A DNA stretch of 64,000 nucleotides from NCBI RefSeq assembly GCF_027172205.1, contig NC_070615.1, forward strand, positions 40,532,501-40,596,500, written 5' to 3'. Shown in pieces: positions 1 to 28,700 of the stretch. The first letter of the stretch is position 1. The number at the start of each line of letters is the position of its first letter. The notes beneath the pieces are model-generated. The model saw only the letters and a list, made by a program, of their open reading frames with translations. It was not told the origin of the DNA and did no database searches. This stretch comes from Podarcis raffonei. Its lineage: Eukaryota; Chordata; Lepidosauria; Squamata; Lacertidae. A program made the position numbers and the translations under genes.

Positions 1-79
1 TTGATTCAAAAGAAAGCACCCCCAAATTCAATGAGATTTTCTCCCATTGTAAGTGGGCATAAGATTGTAATGTTATCAT

Positions 80-87
80 TTTTATTT
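80..87 (-). terminator. CRYM: Likely CRYM poly(A) signal
   Basis: AATAAA on the minus strand about 100 bp after the CRYM stop codon, inside an A/T-rich run. A T-rich run of this kind can contain the hexamer by chance. Confidence 0.5.
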
Positions 88-185
88 TTTAAAAAACAGC
101 TCCTGCTAAAAGTGGGAATACAACCCTAAATGCTACTTCATTCTCAATATTGTTTTAGTGCTTGGATTATTGGAAGATCTTCATT

Positions 186-16300
<16,115 letters not shown>

Positions 16301-16534
16301 CTAACGGGGTGGCCCTCTGGAATTTGTCACACACACAAATACCTGAATTTGTAAATCTGTCTGCACTTGGCTACCCAGAGCCCCGAGCGTAGCCAAGGGG
16401 GGCAGGGAGGGGCAGCTGCAACCCATTAAATCAATAAAGTTCAATAAAAATACATAGCAAACTGAGGTGTGTCCCCCCCAACAAAAATCCTGGCTAGACC
16501 CATGCCCAGAGCTTATGCATGACTTCCATTGTTG

Positions 16535-16585
16535 GAAGTCGCCCAGAGTGGTGGCTGGGGAAGCCCAGCCAGATGGGCGGGGTAC

Positions 16586-16636
<51 letters not shown>

Positions 16637-16650
16637 TAATATTATTATTC
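16535..16650 (+). repeat. LINE 3' terminus with (TAA)n tail
   Basis: GCCCAGAGTGGTGGCTGGGG, AAGCCCAGCCAGATGGGCGG and GGTACATAAT, then TAA repeats at 16590-16636. The GCCCAGAG...GGGCGGGGTA terminus is typical of reptile LINEs. Lies upstream of CRYM. Confidence 0.6.
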
Positions 16651-16697
16651 ACACACCCTTTCAAACACATGCGTTTGGAGAGGATCCCTAACTTGGC

Positions 16698-16698
<1 letters not shown>

Positions 16699-16732
<34 letters not shown>

Positions 16733-16733
16733 G
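16699..16733. repeat. (GACA)n microsatellite
   Basis: Seven or more perfect GACA units. Confidence 0.9.
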
Positions 16734-17689
16734 AGGACCTGAAATAAAGGACAAAACTGTATCATTAGAGAACATAGCATTTTACACTGCAATACGGGAC
16801 AATTCTGTATTATACAGGACAGGTGCAAACCCTGCTATGTATGGATCTACTGTGAAAAAAATGAAACTTAAGCTTCAGGGCCCCTAATCCTCGAGGGGCC
16901 CCAGAAGCGACTTTAGTCCACATTGCTTAAGCTTTTTGGGTCTACTAGACCCAACTGGAGTTGCATGACTCAAATTGATTATTATTTTTATTGTATATAT
17001 TTCAAAAGTCCCAAAGTTTGAGAGTCAGCAGCACAGGTGTTGTAAAGGTGTGGTGATCTGAATAAGGCAACAGTGGTGACCAAGACCTTGTTGTTAGTTG
17101 TGAAGGTTAGTCATGCCTATTGATTTCGATGGGTTGTCCATAGCTAACCTTTACTTATAGCTGACCTGTTGATATTAATAGAGCTAAGTTAATCATGTCT
17201 TAATTTCAAAGAGTCAACTCTGAGTAGGTCCAACAGTGCATACAACCCAAAGGCTTTTTTTATTAGGCATTCCAGGCTGTGAAACTCTCTTCCCAGGTGG
17301 GTTCCCTTGACTCTTGCACTCTTAAGCTAAAGGCAGATCGTAAAACCTTTTGACTCTGTCAGACTTAAGCTGTGGATTAATGTCCAGCCTCCCTGTTTTT
17401 ATGCTCAGCTGTTTAGTCCATGCTTTGGGTCCTGTTGTGCAAATCAGACTTCGGTCATTCCAACTGGGTTTGTGTGTTTTTCCGTCATTTTGCTTTACTG
17501 TACTTCATGAACTTAAGGAAAGCAGGGAATGTATTGTGATGAAGATAAAAATGGAAAATTTAATGAAAACTATTTAAGAGAAGAAAAGCAGGGAATGAAT
17601 TCTGAAATATAAATAAACTGTGTGCAAGAGAAAGAGGCAACCTACTGTTGATGGGTGACTTGTAGATCATCCTGGGTTTAAAGTCACTG

Positions 17690-18215
17690 TCTTATGATGC
17701 TTTCAGCCCTCCCAGGACAAGTGCTCTCATCAAGCTTCCCCCCCCCAAAGAATCCTGGGAACTTTACGTACTTTGTTAAGGATTCCGAGAATTGTAGACG
17801 CGGGTGGCGCTGTGGGTTAAACCACAGAGCCTAGGGCTTGCCGATCAGAAGGTTGGCGGTTCAAATCCCCGTGACGGGGTGAGCTCCCGTTGCTCGGTCC
17901 CTGCTCCTGCTAACCTATCAGTTCGAAAGCACGTCATGTGCAAGTAGATAAATAGGTACTGCTCCAGCGGGAAGGTAAACGGCATTTCCATGCACTGCTC
18001 TGGTTCGCCAGAAGTGGCTTAGTCATGCTGGCCACATGACCCAGAAGCTGTACGCTGGCTCCCTTGGCCAATAAAGCGAGATGAGCGCCGCAACCCCAGA
18101 GTCGGCCACGACTGGACCTAATGGTCAGGGGTCCCTTTACCTTTACCTTAAGCGGAAAACACAGTTCCCAGGATTCTTTGGGGGAAGTCATGTGCTTTAA
18201 ATGCATGGGGTGAAC
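17690..18215. repeat. Fold-back repeat split by a Sauria SINE
   Basis: Left arm CCCCAAAGAATCCTGGGAAC (17743 on), right arm GTTCCCAGGATTCTTTGGGG (18163 on), with the SINE between them. Confidence 0.75.
17797..18149 (+). mobile_element. Sauria-type SINE, full length
   Basis: Head GACGCGGGTGGCGCTGTGGG with box B GGTTCAAATCC, tail CCTTTACCTTTACC. It splits a fold-back repeat whose halves lie on either side (17690-17796 and 18150-18215). Confidence 0.88.
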
Positions 18216-18490
18216 CCCCACTCCTCCTGCAAGGGTCATAATTTAACTTGCTTCCCCCAAACTGCAGTGGGGCACGTACAAGACCTGGCTGCAAAGGCGC
18301 TTAAATGTGTGCTCCTGGTTGTTCCTTGACAAGTGGGTGGCAGTTTCTGGATGGTAGTACCGCAAATCACCTTTACAGAGAGAACAAGAGAAATGAATAG
18401 AGCATGCTTTAGAACAGCTGCAGCTTTCGCTCCCGATCCTTGAGAATTAAAGCAATGTGAAGATTTATCAGAAATAAGGTTAGATGTCCT

Positions 18491-18964
18491 ACGGACAAAG
18501 GTCCGTATAGTTAAAGCCATGGTTTTCCCAGTAGTGATGTATGGAAGTGAGAGCTGGACCATAAAGAAGGCTGATCGCCGAAGAATTGATGCTTTTGAAT
18601 TATGGTGTTGGAGGAGACTCTTGAGAGTCCCATGGACTGCAAGAAGATCAAACCTCTCCATTCTGAAGGAAATCAGCCCTGAGTGCTCACTGGAAGGACA
18701 GATCCTGAAGCTGAGGCTCCAATACTTTGGCCACCTCATGAGAAGAGAAGACTCCCTGGAAAAGACCCTGATGTTGGGAAAGATGGAGGGCACAAGGAGA
18801 AGGGGACGACAGAGGACGAGAAGGTTGGATAGTGTTCTCGAAGCTACAAACATGAGTCTGACCAAACTGCGGGAGACAGTGGAAGACAGGAGTGCCTGGC
18901 GTGCTCTGGTCCAGGGGGTCACGAAGAGTCGGACACGACTAAACAACTAAACAACAACAACAAC
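18491..18964 (+). mobile_element. BovB (RTE) LINE 3' end with ORF C-terminus
   Basis: An open frame encodes the BovB reverse-transcriptase C-terminus (MVFPVVMYGSESWTIKKAD, DAFELWCWRRLLRVPWTARR, LQYFGHLMRREDSLEKTLML). It ends with GTCGGACACGACTAAACAAC and an AAC repeat. 5'-truncated, duplication AGATGTCCT at 18482-18490 and 18965-18973. Lies between CRYM and UQCRC2. Confidence 0.92.
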
Positions 18965-19249
18965 AGATGTCCTTTCTTCTTCAAATGCGGGGGGAGGAGA
19001 GAGAAAATCAAATTTACGAAACGCTCGTGAGTTACAACTTAGGTGGCTGGAGGGTCAACCCGCGATCTAACAGCGCACAGCAGAGTTCCTAGTCCTCAGG
19101 TTCTGTTTTCGTCCTTTGCCATCCAGGATTCTACCAACTGCAAATGAGAACCGGACGTGTATGATGATTCTCAGCGGTGAACGATTATCCCCTTGATGGA
19201 CTGGCCGGGGACGCTCTAGCCGCTTGCCTCTCCTAGTTTTCATGCTGGA

Positions 19250-19700
19250 ACAGCGTTCCCCTACCTCTACGGGGCGGGGGCGTTTCCCTAGTCGCCGGCG
19301 CTGGGCGAGATTATAGAAAGGCTCCGCTTTCTCTATGGTTCGGGCGGCGCGGAAAGAGTGGCAGTGCGGCGTGGACCGGAAGAGCCTTCCGCTTCCTGGG
19401 CGGCCATCTTGGATTTCTTCCCCGGGGAGGCTCCGGAGGGCTCTGTGGCGGTCGAAGACCATGAAGCCCATTCCGGCGGCAGCGCGGTGCCTCTCGGTGA
19501 GTAGCAGCGCCTTGGAGGCGGCGGCGGTGAAGGGGCGGGAGTCCGGAGCAAGACAGGCGCCTGGGCTGGGTAAGGCCCGATGGAGGAAGCGCGGCTCCCG
19601 CTTCAAGGGAGCGACCTTGACTCGGGCCTTCGACCGGGGAAGGAGGGGAAAGGGAAGGCCGGCTCCTCATCCATGTCCGGGCGCCGCTCCTCCTTCTCAG
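19250..19700 (+). promoter_or_regulatory. UQCRC2: UQCRC2 CpG-island promoter with ETS and YY1 type sites
   Basis: A GC-rich, TATA-less region around the start codon. It shows ACCGGAAG at about 19375 (ETS/GABP type), a TTCC-rich stretch, and GGCCATCTTGG at 19402-19412 (YY1 type), 50-90 bp before the ATG. ETS and YY1 elements are typical of nuclear genes for oxidative phosphorylation. Their use here is inferred. Confidence 0.65.
19461..19496 (+). CDS. UQCRC2: UQCRC2 coding exon 1
   Basis: Encodes [12 protein letters not shown], the start of the mitochondrial presequence. The donor is TCG|GTGAGT. Confidence 0.93.
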
Positions 19701-22700
19701 CAGCCGCTTTAGGGAGGGAAGAGGGTGGTGACAGACCCCTCTTCTGCCGGGAGGCTGAAGGTCGCTGCAGGAGCCTCGAGGTCGGCCTGCACCTGGAGCC
19801 CCAGCACCATCTGAAGCGGTCAGTCGGCGTTTCCCCTTTAGACGTACGCAGGACAGAATGCTGTTCGCTCCGGCAGGGGGAGAAATGACCGTTGAAAACG
19901 AAGGAAAGAAATTCGCGCACGGAAACCCCGCCCCCCCCGCCACAAATTAGTCTCTAGGGAGAACGGCTAAGCTATTTATTTATTTCGTAAAAAAATCACG
20001 CATCGCTTATTGTAAACAACGGCAACATATCCAAGTGCTTTACAAAAAGAGGAAACCAGAAAATTCAGGAGAAATTGCAAGAACAAGAAGCTAAAAGCAG
20101 ATTAAAATTCACATCAGCGTTTCTAACTGAGCATCAGGGTAAAGTAAAAAGGTAAAGGACCCCTGGACGGTCAAGTCTAGTCAAAGGCGACTATGGGTTG
20201 CGCCGCTCATCTCACTTTTCAGGTCGAAGGAGCTGCCCTTTGTCCACAGACAGGTTTCTGGATCAGAGCAATAGGAGCGCACCCCGTTGTGCAGATTCGA
20301 ACTGCCGACCTTCAGGGAACTTAAGGAGCCATACATATTTCTCTTCTTACCCAGTTTTATCCTCACAACAATCCTGTGAGGTAGTTTAGGGTGAGAGGCA
20401 GTGTTAGGCCAAAGGTCACCCAGTGAACAGCATGGATGAGTTTGAACCCTGGTCTTATAGGTCATAGTCCAACACACTAACCACTACACCACATTGCTTA
20501 TCTTTCAAATTTAATTGGTTGAAATGTGTATGGATCTAGCTTACCATTGTTCTCTCTTATTAGAGGAGATTTTATTCTCTCAAGACTGCGCCTAAAGTTG
20601 AAGCCCCTGGAGGAGCAGAGCGGTCAAAAGTACTGCTACACCCCCAGGATCTTGAGGTTAGTCTGAAGAGGAAGTTATTTTGCATTTTGATATCTTCTAA
20701 TTAGAGCAGCACATAGTGGAGCAGTGTGATTTCACGTAGACTGATGTGTCCTCTTATAAATGCAGATTGCAAAACTACCAAATGGCTTGATGATTGCTTC
20801 TCTGGAAAATTATTCTCCAGTTTCAAGGATTGGTGTCTTCATCAAAGCAGGCAGCAGGTATGAGACCACCACCAATTTGGGAACTGCACACCTGCTCCGC
20901 CTTGCATCTAACCTGGTGGGTTTCTTCTTCAACTTCTTTGACTTTAGATTAAGGAAGCAAAGTGTTATATTCAGCTTATTTAGTGTTGGTATCCTAAAAG
21001 TGAAATTGGGAGGCTGGAAAGGGTGGGGAGGTGAGTGGAGTACTTTTGAAATTCTGGAAAAACAAACGTTTTTGCTACTGTGTTAAAAACCACAGAGGAG
21101 AATACTTTTTGTTATTTTCATAGGAGAAAAAAATGGTGTCAATACAAATTCAAGTAAAACCATTCTCAGGCTGGCCTGTGTGTAGCATCTACATGATGGG
21201 TTGACATTTGCCCAGGCAGTGACCATGTGCTTTTGAGTATCATTATATTGCGCTCTCTCAGATATCCCTCTTTTTTTTCCCCTGCCTCCACCCAATCAAA
21301 TGTATATCCTCTCCTATCACTTCTGCCTTATGGGCCATTTGTTGTTGCTTCTGCACTGATCTTACTTTTAGGCCTCACAGAGGTTGGCCACTGTGAGAAC
21401 AGGATGCTGGACTAAGTGGGCCTTTCAACTAATCCAGCCAGGCTTTTCAGTTAGTTGGCTTTAAAAGGCAAGTGGACAAATTCATTGAGGATAAGGCTAT
21501 CAATGGCTGTTGATCTTCATCCCTGTGTACTGCCTCCTAGAATTAGAATGTCTCTGAACAACAATGAGAGGGATGCTGTACTCATGCCTTGATTTTTTGT
21601 TTCTCATGAGACTCTGGTTGGCCATTGTAGGAAACTGGATGCTGGACTAGAAGGGCTTTTGGTCTACTCTTATTTTCTTTTTATTTTGCTCCTTCTCTAG
21701 CCTTTTTTGCCCTTTCCTCACTCACCCTAAAAAAAAAAAAATCTCCTTCCCATTCCTCATTTTCTGCTATTTCCTCTTCTCTGATGCTATGACATCTTCA
21801 GGCAAAGACAGAGCTGGCTTCAAGCTGTTTTTCTAAATTGGCTCCTTCCCAGACTATGCCCAAAGCAGATTGCAATGCAGCAGAAATAGGTTTCTCAGCC
21901 ACCCTGCCCTGAATACCTTACCAAGGGGCCTCTGGTGGGTGGCATACCTCTACCATCACTGAGTGTCCCATTGCCTCCAGCCCTGAACGCTTCTATCGCA
22001 GAGCCCCTCTTGGGCACTCAGCATGGTGTCACAAGAAGTCAAGGAGGTGGCCATAGTGGTCCATGCCAGCTACTGGCACAAGGCTTGGGGAACCAGCAGT
22101 GCTGCCTCCTCTTCTGCACCTGAAAGTGCAAGGTGCCAAGAGCTTGGACCAGCTGCTTGAGTCCCTTTGCTGTTACTTCCTCTTCAGCTGGAGCAGCATC
22201 AGTTTATTTGAAAGTTTGGGGCTGCACCACTTTCCATGACCACCAGAGGCCCTTGGAGAACAATGTAAGACTGCTTTCTTGTTTTAAGGAACAGCAAATT
22301 AGCCTTTCTGAATCTCAGCATACCCTGCAAATGTATCCCAGTAAATATCTTCATTTTCTAAAGGAATGATTTCTTCCCTTAAGGAGGCCCTGCTGGCAGA
22401 TATATCTAAGGACCTGAAACTTAAAAGGACCTGCAAGCACAAAAAATGTGTTCTCCTTATCTCCAATTATTCCAAAGGTTTAGCTGGCTTTGAGGAAGAC
22501 CTCCCTTTATTAATGGGGAGGCTCTTTACCGGAGCACTAGCAGGCTATTAACATGCTCTAGCACAGCTGCTCCTGGGTCCCCTGAGCAAAGTGGAGGCTG
22601 GCCAGCTGATTAGCAGCAGCCACCACCTCCCACTTGACATGTGATATGCGCAGCAGCACAAAGGTCTAGGCTGGCTTACCTGCTCCTTTGCCCTAGTCCT

Positions 22701-25700
22701 GCACCCCTAACTGTTATGAATTGCAGAGATCCCTGCTGGATCAAGCCATTGGCCATCTATTCTAGCATCTTGTCATGGTGGCCAGCCAGATCCCTCTTCA
22801 AAGCCTCCAAGCAAGAACAGAATGCAAGAGCACTCTCCTCACTTGTGATTCCCAGCAACCGTGAAGGTTGGACATAGTCATCATGGCTAGCAGCTGTTGA
22901 TACCCTTATCCTCCATGATTTTGTCTGATTCTGTTTTAAAACCACCATATTCTATCACTTGTTATCCGGGTGGAAGAAAAGGAGGTGCAGTCTTGCTACT
23001 TTCAGTTTTGCCTGGCTCCAGCATAAGGATTAAGTATATAAGCCTTCTGAATTTCCATAGGGTGTTTATCTTGCAGCATAACACTGACTTAACATGCTCT
23101 GGCTTATTCATTATACCTGAACAGTTTAGTGATGCAAGCATTAGCTGTGTGTATTTAGTTAAAATACCCAGTGGCCAAGTTAAAACATATGGGCTAGATA
23201 TGACTGAAGTTTTGTTTTGATGCCTGCAGTTGAAAGTGTAATGTTGGTTTTTCTACAGACTACAAAAGGAGCTTCTGCCTTCAAAATCACCCGTGGTATT
23301 GAAGCTGTTGGTGGTAGCCTAAGGTTTGTAATTGTTTAATGCTCAACTGTGTTTTGAATAATTACGTGGAAATGGGACTCCTCTGATTATGACAGTTCAT
23401 AGTTGGATGACTTTGAATAGCCCAAGGCAGAAGTACTGAAAAATAAGGGTGGGTGGGTTTTTAAAAAGTGATTTTTCATGTTTTAATCTCAAGGCAGGCT
23501 TCACTTAAACATCTCCACTATCCAATTTTAATTGCACTTCCCCCTGCAATAGTTCTTTCAAAAATGACTCCCAGTTTCATCCTGGAGTTTAATTATTTTG
23601 TTTTATATGTGCTTCCTCAAGCATGTTGGTATGTAGAACCGTAGCACATGGTTCAACAGTGGTGATATCAGCGCAGAAGGGAAGTGTAATGACAGTGAAA
23701 GAGAGTCCTGTATTTTTCATATATGCTCATATAAACCCAGGGGAAAGGAGTCAGATCTCTAGAAACATATGACTTTGCTTGGGGCATGATTCTCGCTTAG
23801 AGTGAGAAGTCAGGAGTGGCTGTGTCTCAGCGGGACAACACAGGCTTTGCATGCAGAATGTTTTTGGCTCAGTTCCCGGCATCTCGAGGAAGGGCTTGGA
23901 AAAAGTCTAGTAAAAAATCTTGGAGATTTTGCCAGACTTTGTAAACAATACTGAGCTAAATAGACCAATGGTATAAGGTAACTTCCAGTGTTCCGTCTCT
24001 TTTACTGCACCTGAAGCTGGGTTGCAGGTAGAGCTGGGCAATATATTGATATATTGTCTAAAACCGCTTTGAAGTTCACATCGTGATAATTGTTTCATAA
24101 TATTTGAGCTGGCAATATCGTGTGAATCACAATGTGTGTAAGGGCTAGGCCAGTGATGGCCAAACTTGGCCCTCCAGCTGTTTTGGGACTACAGCTCCCA
24201 TCACCCCTAGCTAACAGGATCAGTGGTCAGGGATAATGGGAATTGTAGTCCCAAAAATACTTGGAGGGCCAAGTTATCAGGCGATAGGCGATATCTGGTT
24301 TTCAACATCGCAATAAATCACCAGTTAAACACTGCAATGTTATCAGCAGCTAAACATTGCAATCTACCACAATGTCTAAAATAAGGAAGAAACTATACAG
24401 AGGTGAACAGGACAATGTCCAGGCAACTGCTACTGCTTAGGGGCCTAAAACAGATAAATGACAATCTTATCAATCATCACACACTCAGTTTCATCAGCAG
24501 GCAAGCCAAAATGAATCCCAGTGGGACTTTTGGTTTTGGGCTTGCCTACCAAATGATGATATTCAGGACAATCCAAAGTATGGCGATGAGTCAGTGAATA
24601 CAAATAATGTGGGACTGCCAGCAGACCTGCTAGGAGGCAGAAGCAGCTGGCCATGATGGTGGTATGTGTCAGCCGTAGTGGTGACAATCTGCAAGGCCTG
24701 GCGGTGGCGGCACAATCAGTGGTGGCCTGCGAGTCCTCATGGCGGCAACTGGAGGGGGCAGTAGTAGCAGCAGCTTTTATCTTGTGTTATCGCAAACTCT
24801 TGTGAATCAGAATCACATGGCTTGTATCCGGTGCTGACCCTGCTTGGAGTAAACCAATTGAAATTAATCAACATGGGTAATTTGCGTTCATTAATTTCAT
24901 TGGGTCTACTCTCTTACAACTCTTATGTCTTGTTTCATGTTTCTCAGTCAGAAGAATTTTAGCATTGCATAATTAGTAGTTTATTATATGGTTGAAAGAT
25001 AACTATTCAAAGGGACTCTTACAATAGGCAGTATACATGTGTACTAAATCTGCATATGGGTATTAATTGTGGTTTAAGATAGAAAACGTTAATAGCAAAA
25101 CATTTAAGTGTAAGCAAGCCCACAATAGGATTATAAACAGAAGGAACTAGTAACCTCATATCAACTTTTGAAAAATGTACTTTTTCTTTTTTTTAGTGTG
25201 ACATCTACCAGAGAGAACATGGTTTATTCCGTTGAATGCCTGCGTGACTATATGTAAGCCTCTAGATGTGTAGCAAATCAGTTTTCAACGCATTCTGTAA
25301 GCATTCCCATTGATAATGCAACAGAACATCATTGCATAAGTAATTTTTTGTTCCTGCCCTTGAAATACAGTTTGACTTTATTCTGAGCTATAAATAACAT
25401 GGCACATGTTTTTCTGTGGGTCGGTTCCTAAAAGAATTGTCAGGAAGAAAACACATCTATTAATTCTGCTCTTGTTTGTTACCTAACTCCCTGTCTCTCT
25501 CTCCCCCTGCCCACCGTCAGTATTTTGATTGTAAGCTTCTTGGTCCAGGAGCCGTGTGTGTTTTCCGTAAGGTGCCATGTAGAGACTAGGTAACTTTTGA
25601 GTCCGGTCTTATATTCTCAGAAGGAATGCCATTGAAATTCGTGTTAACCCCCTTACCTTTGAATTTTTATATTTTAACATCAGCTTGCCCTTGATCTGCT

Positions 25701-28700
25701 CTCTAATATTTTGGAGCCTCAGTTGTTTGATCCTTTCTTGATATATGTTGTTCTTCCTTTATTCAGCGATACCGTTTTGGAGTATTTATTAAATGTCACA
25801 ACGGCCCCAGAATTCAGGCGCTGGGAAGTGGCTGAGGCCAACCCCCGTTTAAGAATTGACAAGGCAATTGCCTTTCAGAACCCTCAAGTTGGTGAGTGTT
25901 CCTAATCTGCTGGGGGCTACGAGGAGTATTTCTTTTTAAGATTGTACAAGTATGAAACAAGTTTTCCCCTGCCTATGGGTGGATATCACAGTTGTCTTTC
26001 CAGGATTGTGCTAGAGAGAGGTCTGTAAACACCACTTCTCCAACTTAAATTTGTGTGCCCTCAACAACTGATACGGCTTTAAATTAATGATTCCTTAATC
26101 TTTTATTGCTGACATTTGCAGTGATAAAGGGGGCTGTGGAGTTCTTTCTTGGAAAACACTATTCTGTGCCAAGCAGAATTTAAGGAGCAGCATTAAAAAA
26201 ACAAAAACAAATGTAGGGCTGTTTTTTAGTGGACAAAGGTATGTGTGATTTAAATCTCAGTGGACCCACACTAGGACCTTGGATATGCCTAAAACTACCT
26301 TTTTGATCCTTATCCAACATCCATGGTCCAGCAAACTATTTTGCAGGTTGTTTAGACAGAGCTAAGTGACAGTTTGTTTCCCCAGGGTGGATTTGATTTG
26401 CATATTCTGCATGAACAGGGGCTTCACTTTAGTACTGAAGGGGAAGCTCCACACAATCGATGAAAAACACATTTCTGCAGAGCACAGCTTTGGTACAAAT
26501 GATTCCCTACAATAAGTAAACAAACCTTCCATTGTCTTATGCATAGGTGTTCTTGAAAACTTGCATGCAGCGGCTTATCGGAATGCCCTTGCCAACTCCC
26601 TGTACTGTCCAGATTATGTTATTGGGAAGATTACTTCGGAACAAGTAAGAATTTAAACAGCACTTATTATACTTAATTATTGTAGATGAAGAGAAACTTG
26701 GCACTAAATACATCAATGTTCATCTCTTCCCTGCCCTCCTGTTGCTGTTTTGCTTCCACTTCTCATCAGCCCCAGTCAGCACAGCTTATGGTTAGGGATG
26801 ATGGGAGTTGTAGTCTGGCAACATTTGAAGGGCCAGAGGTTCCCTGTCCTATGATTTATACTTGCTCAGCAAACCATAAGTGAAAACCAGGGTTTGATCC
26901 TGGTTTATGCAAGCCATCCTTTGCCTGCTTGAATGAAACTTTGGGTTCTGGAGATGTCTCTCTTCACAGAAGCAGTAGTAAAAGAACAGCTTAAATTTAC
27001 CTTGAAAGTTTTTTATTTGTAAGGAAAGTGCCATCTTTTCTGAGTACAGTGGTACCTCTGGTTACGAACTTAATTCGTTCTGGAGGTCCATTCTTAAGAC
27101 TAAACAGTTCATAACCCAAGGCGTGCTTTTGCTAATGGCTCCTCCTGTTGCTGCTACCATGCAACTTCCGCTTGCATTCCGGGGCAAAGTTCGCAACCGG
27201 GAGCATCTACTTCCAGGTTAGCGGAGCTCATAATCCCCAGCGTTTGCAAGGAGGACGATACGTAACACAAGGTTCCACTGTAGTGGTTTGGAGAAGAATT
27301 TCCTCCCCTATCTGAGTGTATTACTTAGTTTTGGTTGGTTTTTCAACAGTGTAATCCTATGCATACCAACTGAGAAGCCCCAGTGAATTCACTGGGGACT
27401 TCCCCTAGAGTAAGTGTATGGGATTGCAGTTATAAAGCATCATGTTGCATTTTAACACGTTTCCACAAGCTGTTGCAGTTAATCAAAATATTTGTGAAGA
27501 TGTTTAAAACTGGTGTCACTTAAACCAGTTCTGTTCTGAAATGCCCCAAACGCTAAGGCTTCTCCATGTGCTTTTTTGGAAGTGAAGCACAGTCATAGTC
27601 CAGGCAAACAACTTATATAAGGTAAATTTTTTAAAATGGCCCTGGGTAGAGGGCCATTTGCAGAGGGTTGGATTAGATGATCCTTGGGGTCACTTCCAGC
27701 TCTACAATTCTATGATTCTGTGATTACCATGTCTTGCTTATGAGCTTCTCGGAAGCATCTGGTTGGCCACTGTAAAAGCAGGCTGCTTGACTCGATAGAC
27801 CTTTTGGTGTGATTCAGAATGACTCTTTAAGTTCTTACTTTAGTTACCGTATGTGGCAGAAATACTAACACGCACATCCTCCTTTTCATCACAGCTGCAC
27901 CAGTTCGTACAGAACAACTTCACAAGTGGCAGAATGGCTCTGGTGGGGCTCGGTATGTAAGGCAAGATCTGTGTCTTGTGGTTGTACTGTGGTCTTTTAA
28001 AAGACAAAAACACCCTTTGCCGCAAACCTCTGGGTTGTTCTTCTGATGCTAACACTGCCTTTCAGGTGTCAGCCATTCTGACCTGAAGCAGATTGGAGAG
28101 CATTTCCTAAACATCCGCAGCGGGTCTGGCTCAGCTGGTGAGAAGGCCAAGTATCGTGGAGGTAAATGCGCGCTCTCTTTTTTGGTACCTGCATATTTCT
28201 TGATAATTCTATAGCAGTGCTGCTGAATTAGATTGATGGGGTGAGTCCATCCTACCTTCTGACATCTTGCTGTGGGGCCATCATTTAGCCTTCAAACCTA
28301 CTGTACCCCTGCCCCAGCCACTGCATTGTTGCCTTACTCCACATCCAGGGACAACCTTTCACAAAGACCAGAGAATTCCAGCACATGTTATATGGCTTGT
28401 AGATTACTGGTCCCAATAGGCATATTACAGTTCGCTACGTTTTTATCACACCCTTCCTCCAACTATGCTTCACAGGAACATAGGGGCCAATGCTCAATGC
28501 TAGAACATCTGCTTTGCATGCAGAAGGTCACAGGTTCAATCCCTAGTATCTCCAAGTACAGCTGGGAATGTCCTGTATGAAACACTGGAGAGCCACTGCC
28601 ATTCAGTGCAGACAGTACTGAGCTAGATGGCTCAATGGTCTTATTCAGCACAAAGCAGCATCTTTTCTTTGGGGGATGAATGGTAGAACATCTGGAGAGA

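Noticed and set aside
18519-18950. 143-codon frame as a host gene
   Set aside because: It is the C-terminus of the BovB LINE polyprotein, with a target-site duplication around it.
19067-19943. Minus-strand frames of 179 and 210 codons over the UQCRC2 promoter
   Set aside because: No recognisable domain, composition explained by the CpG island, overlaps the true start.
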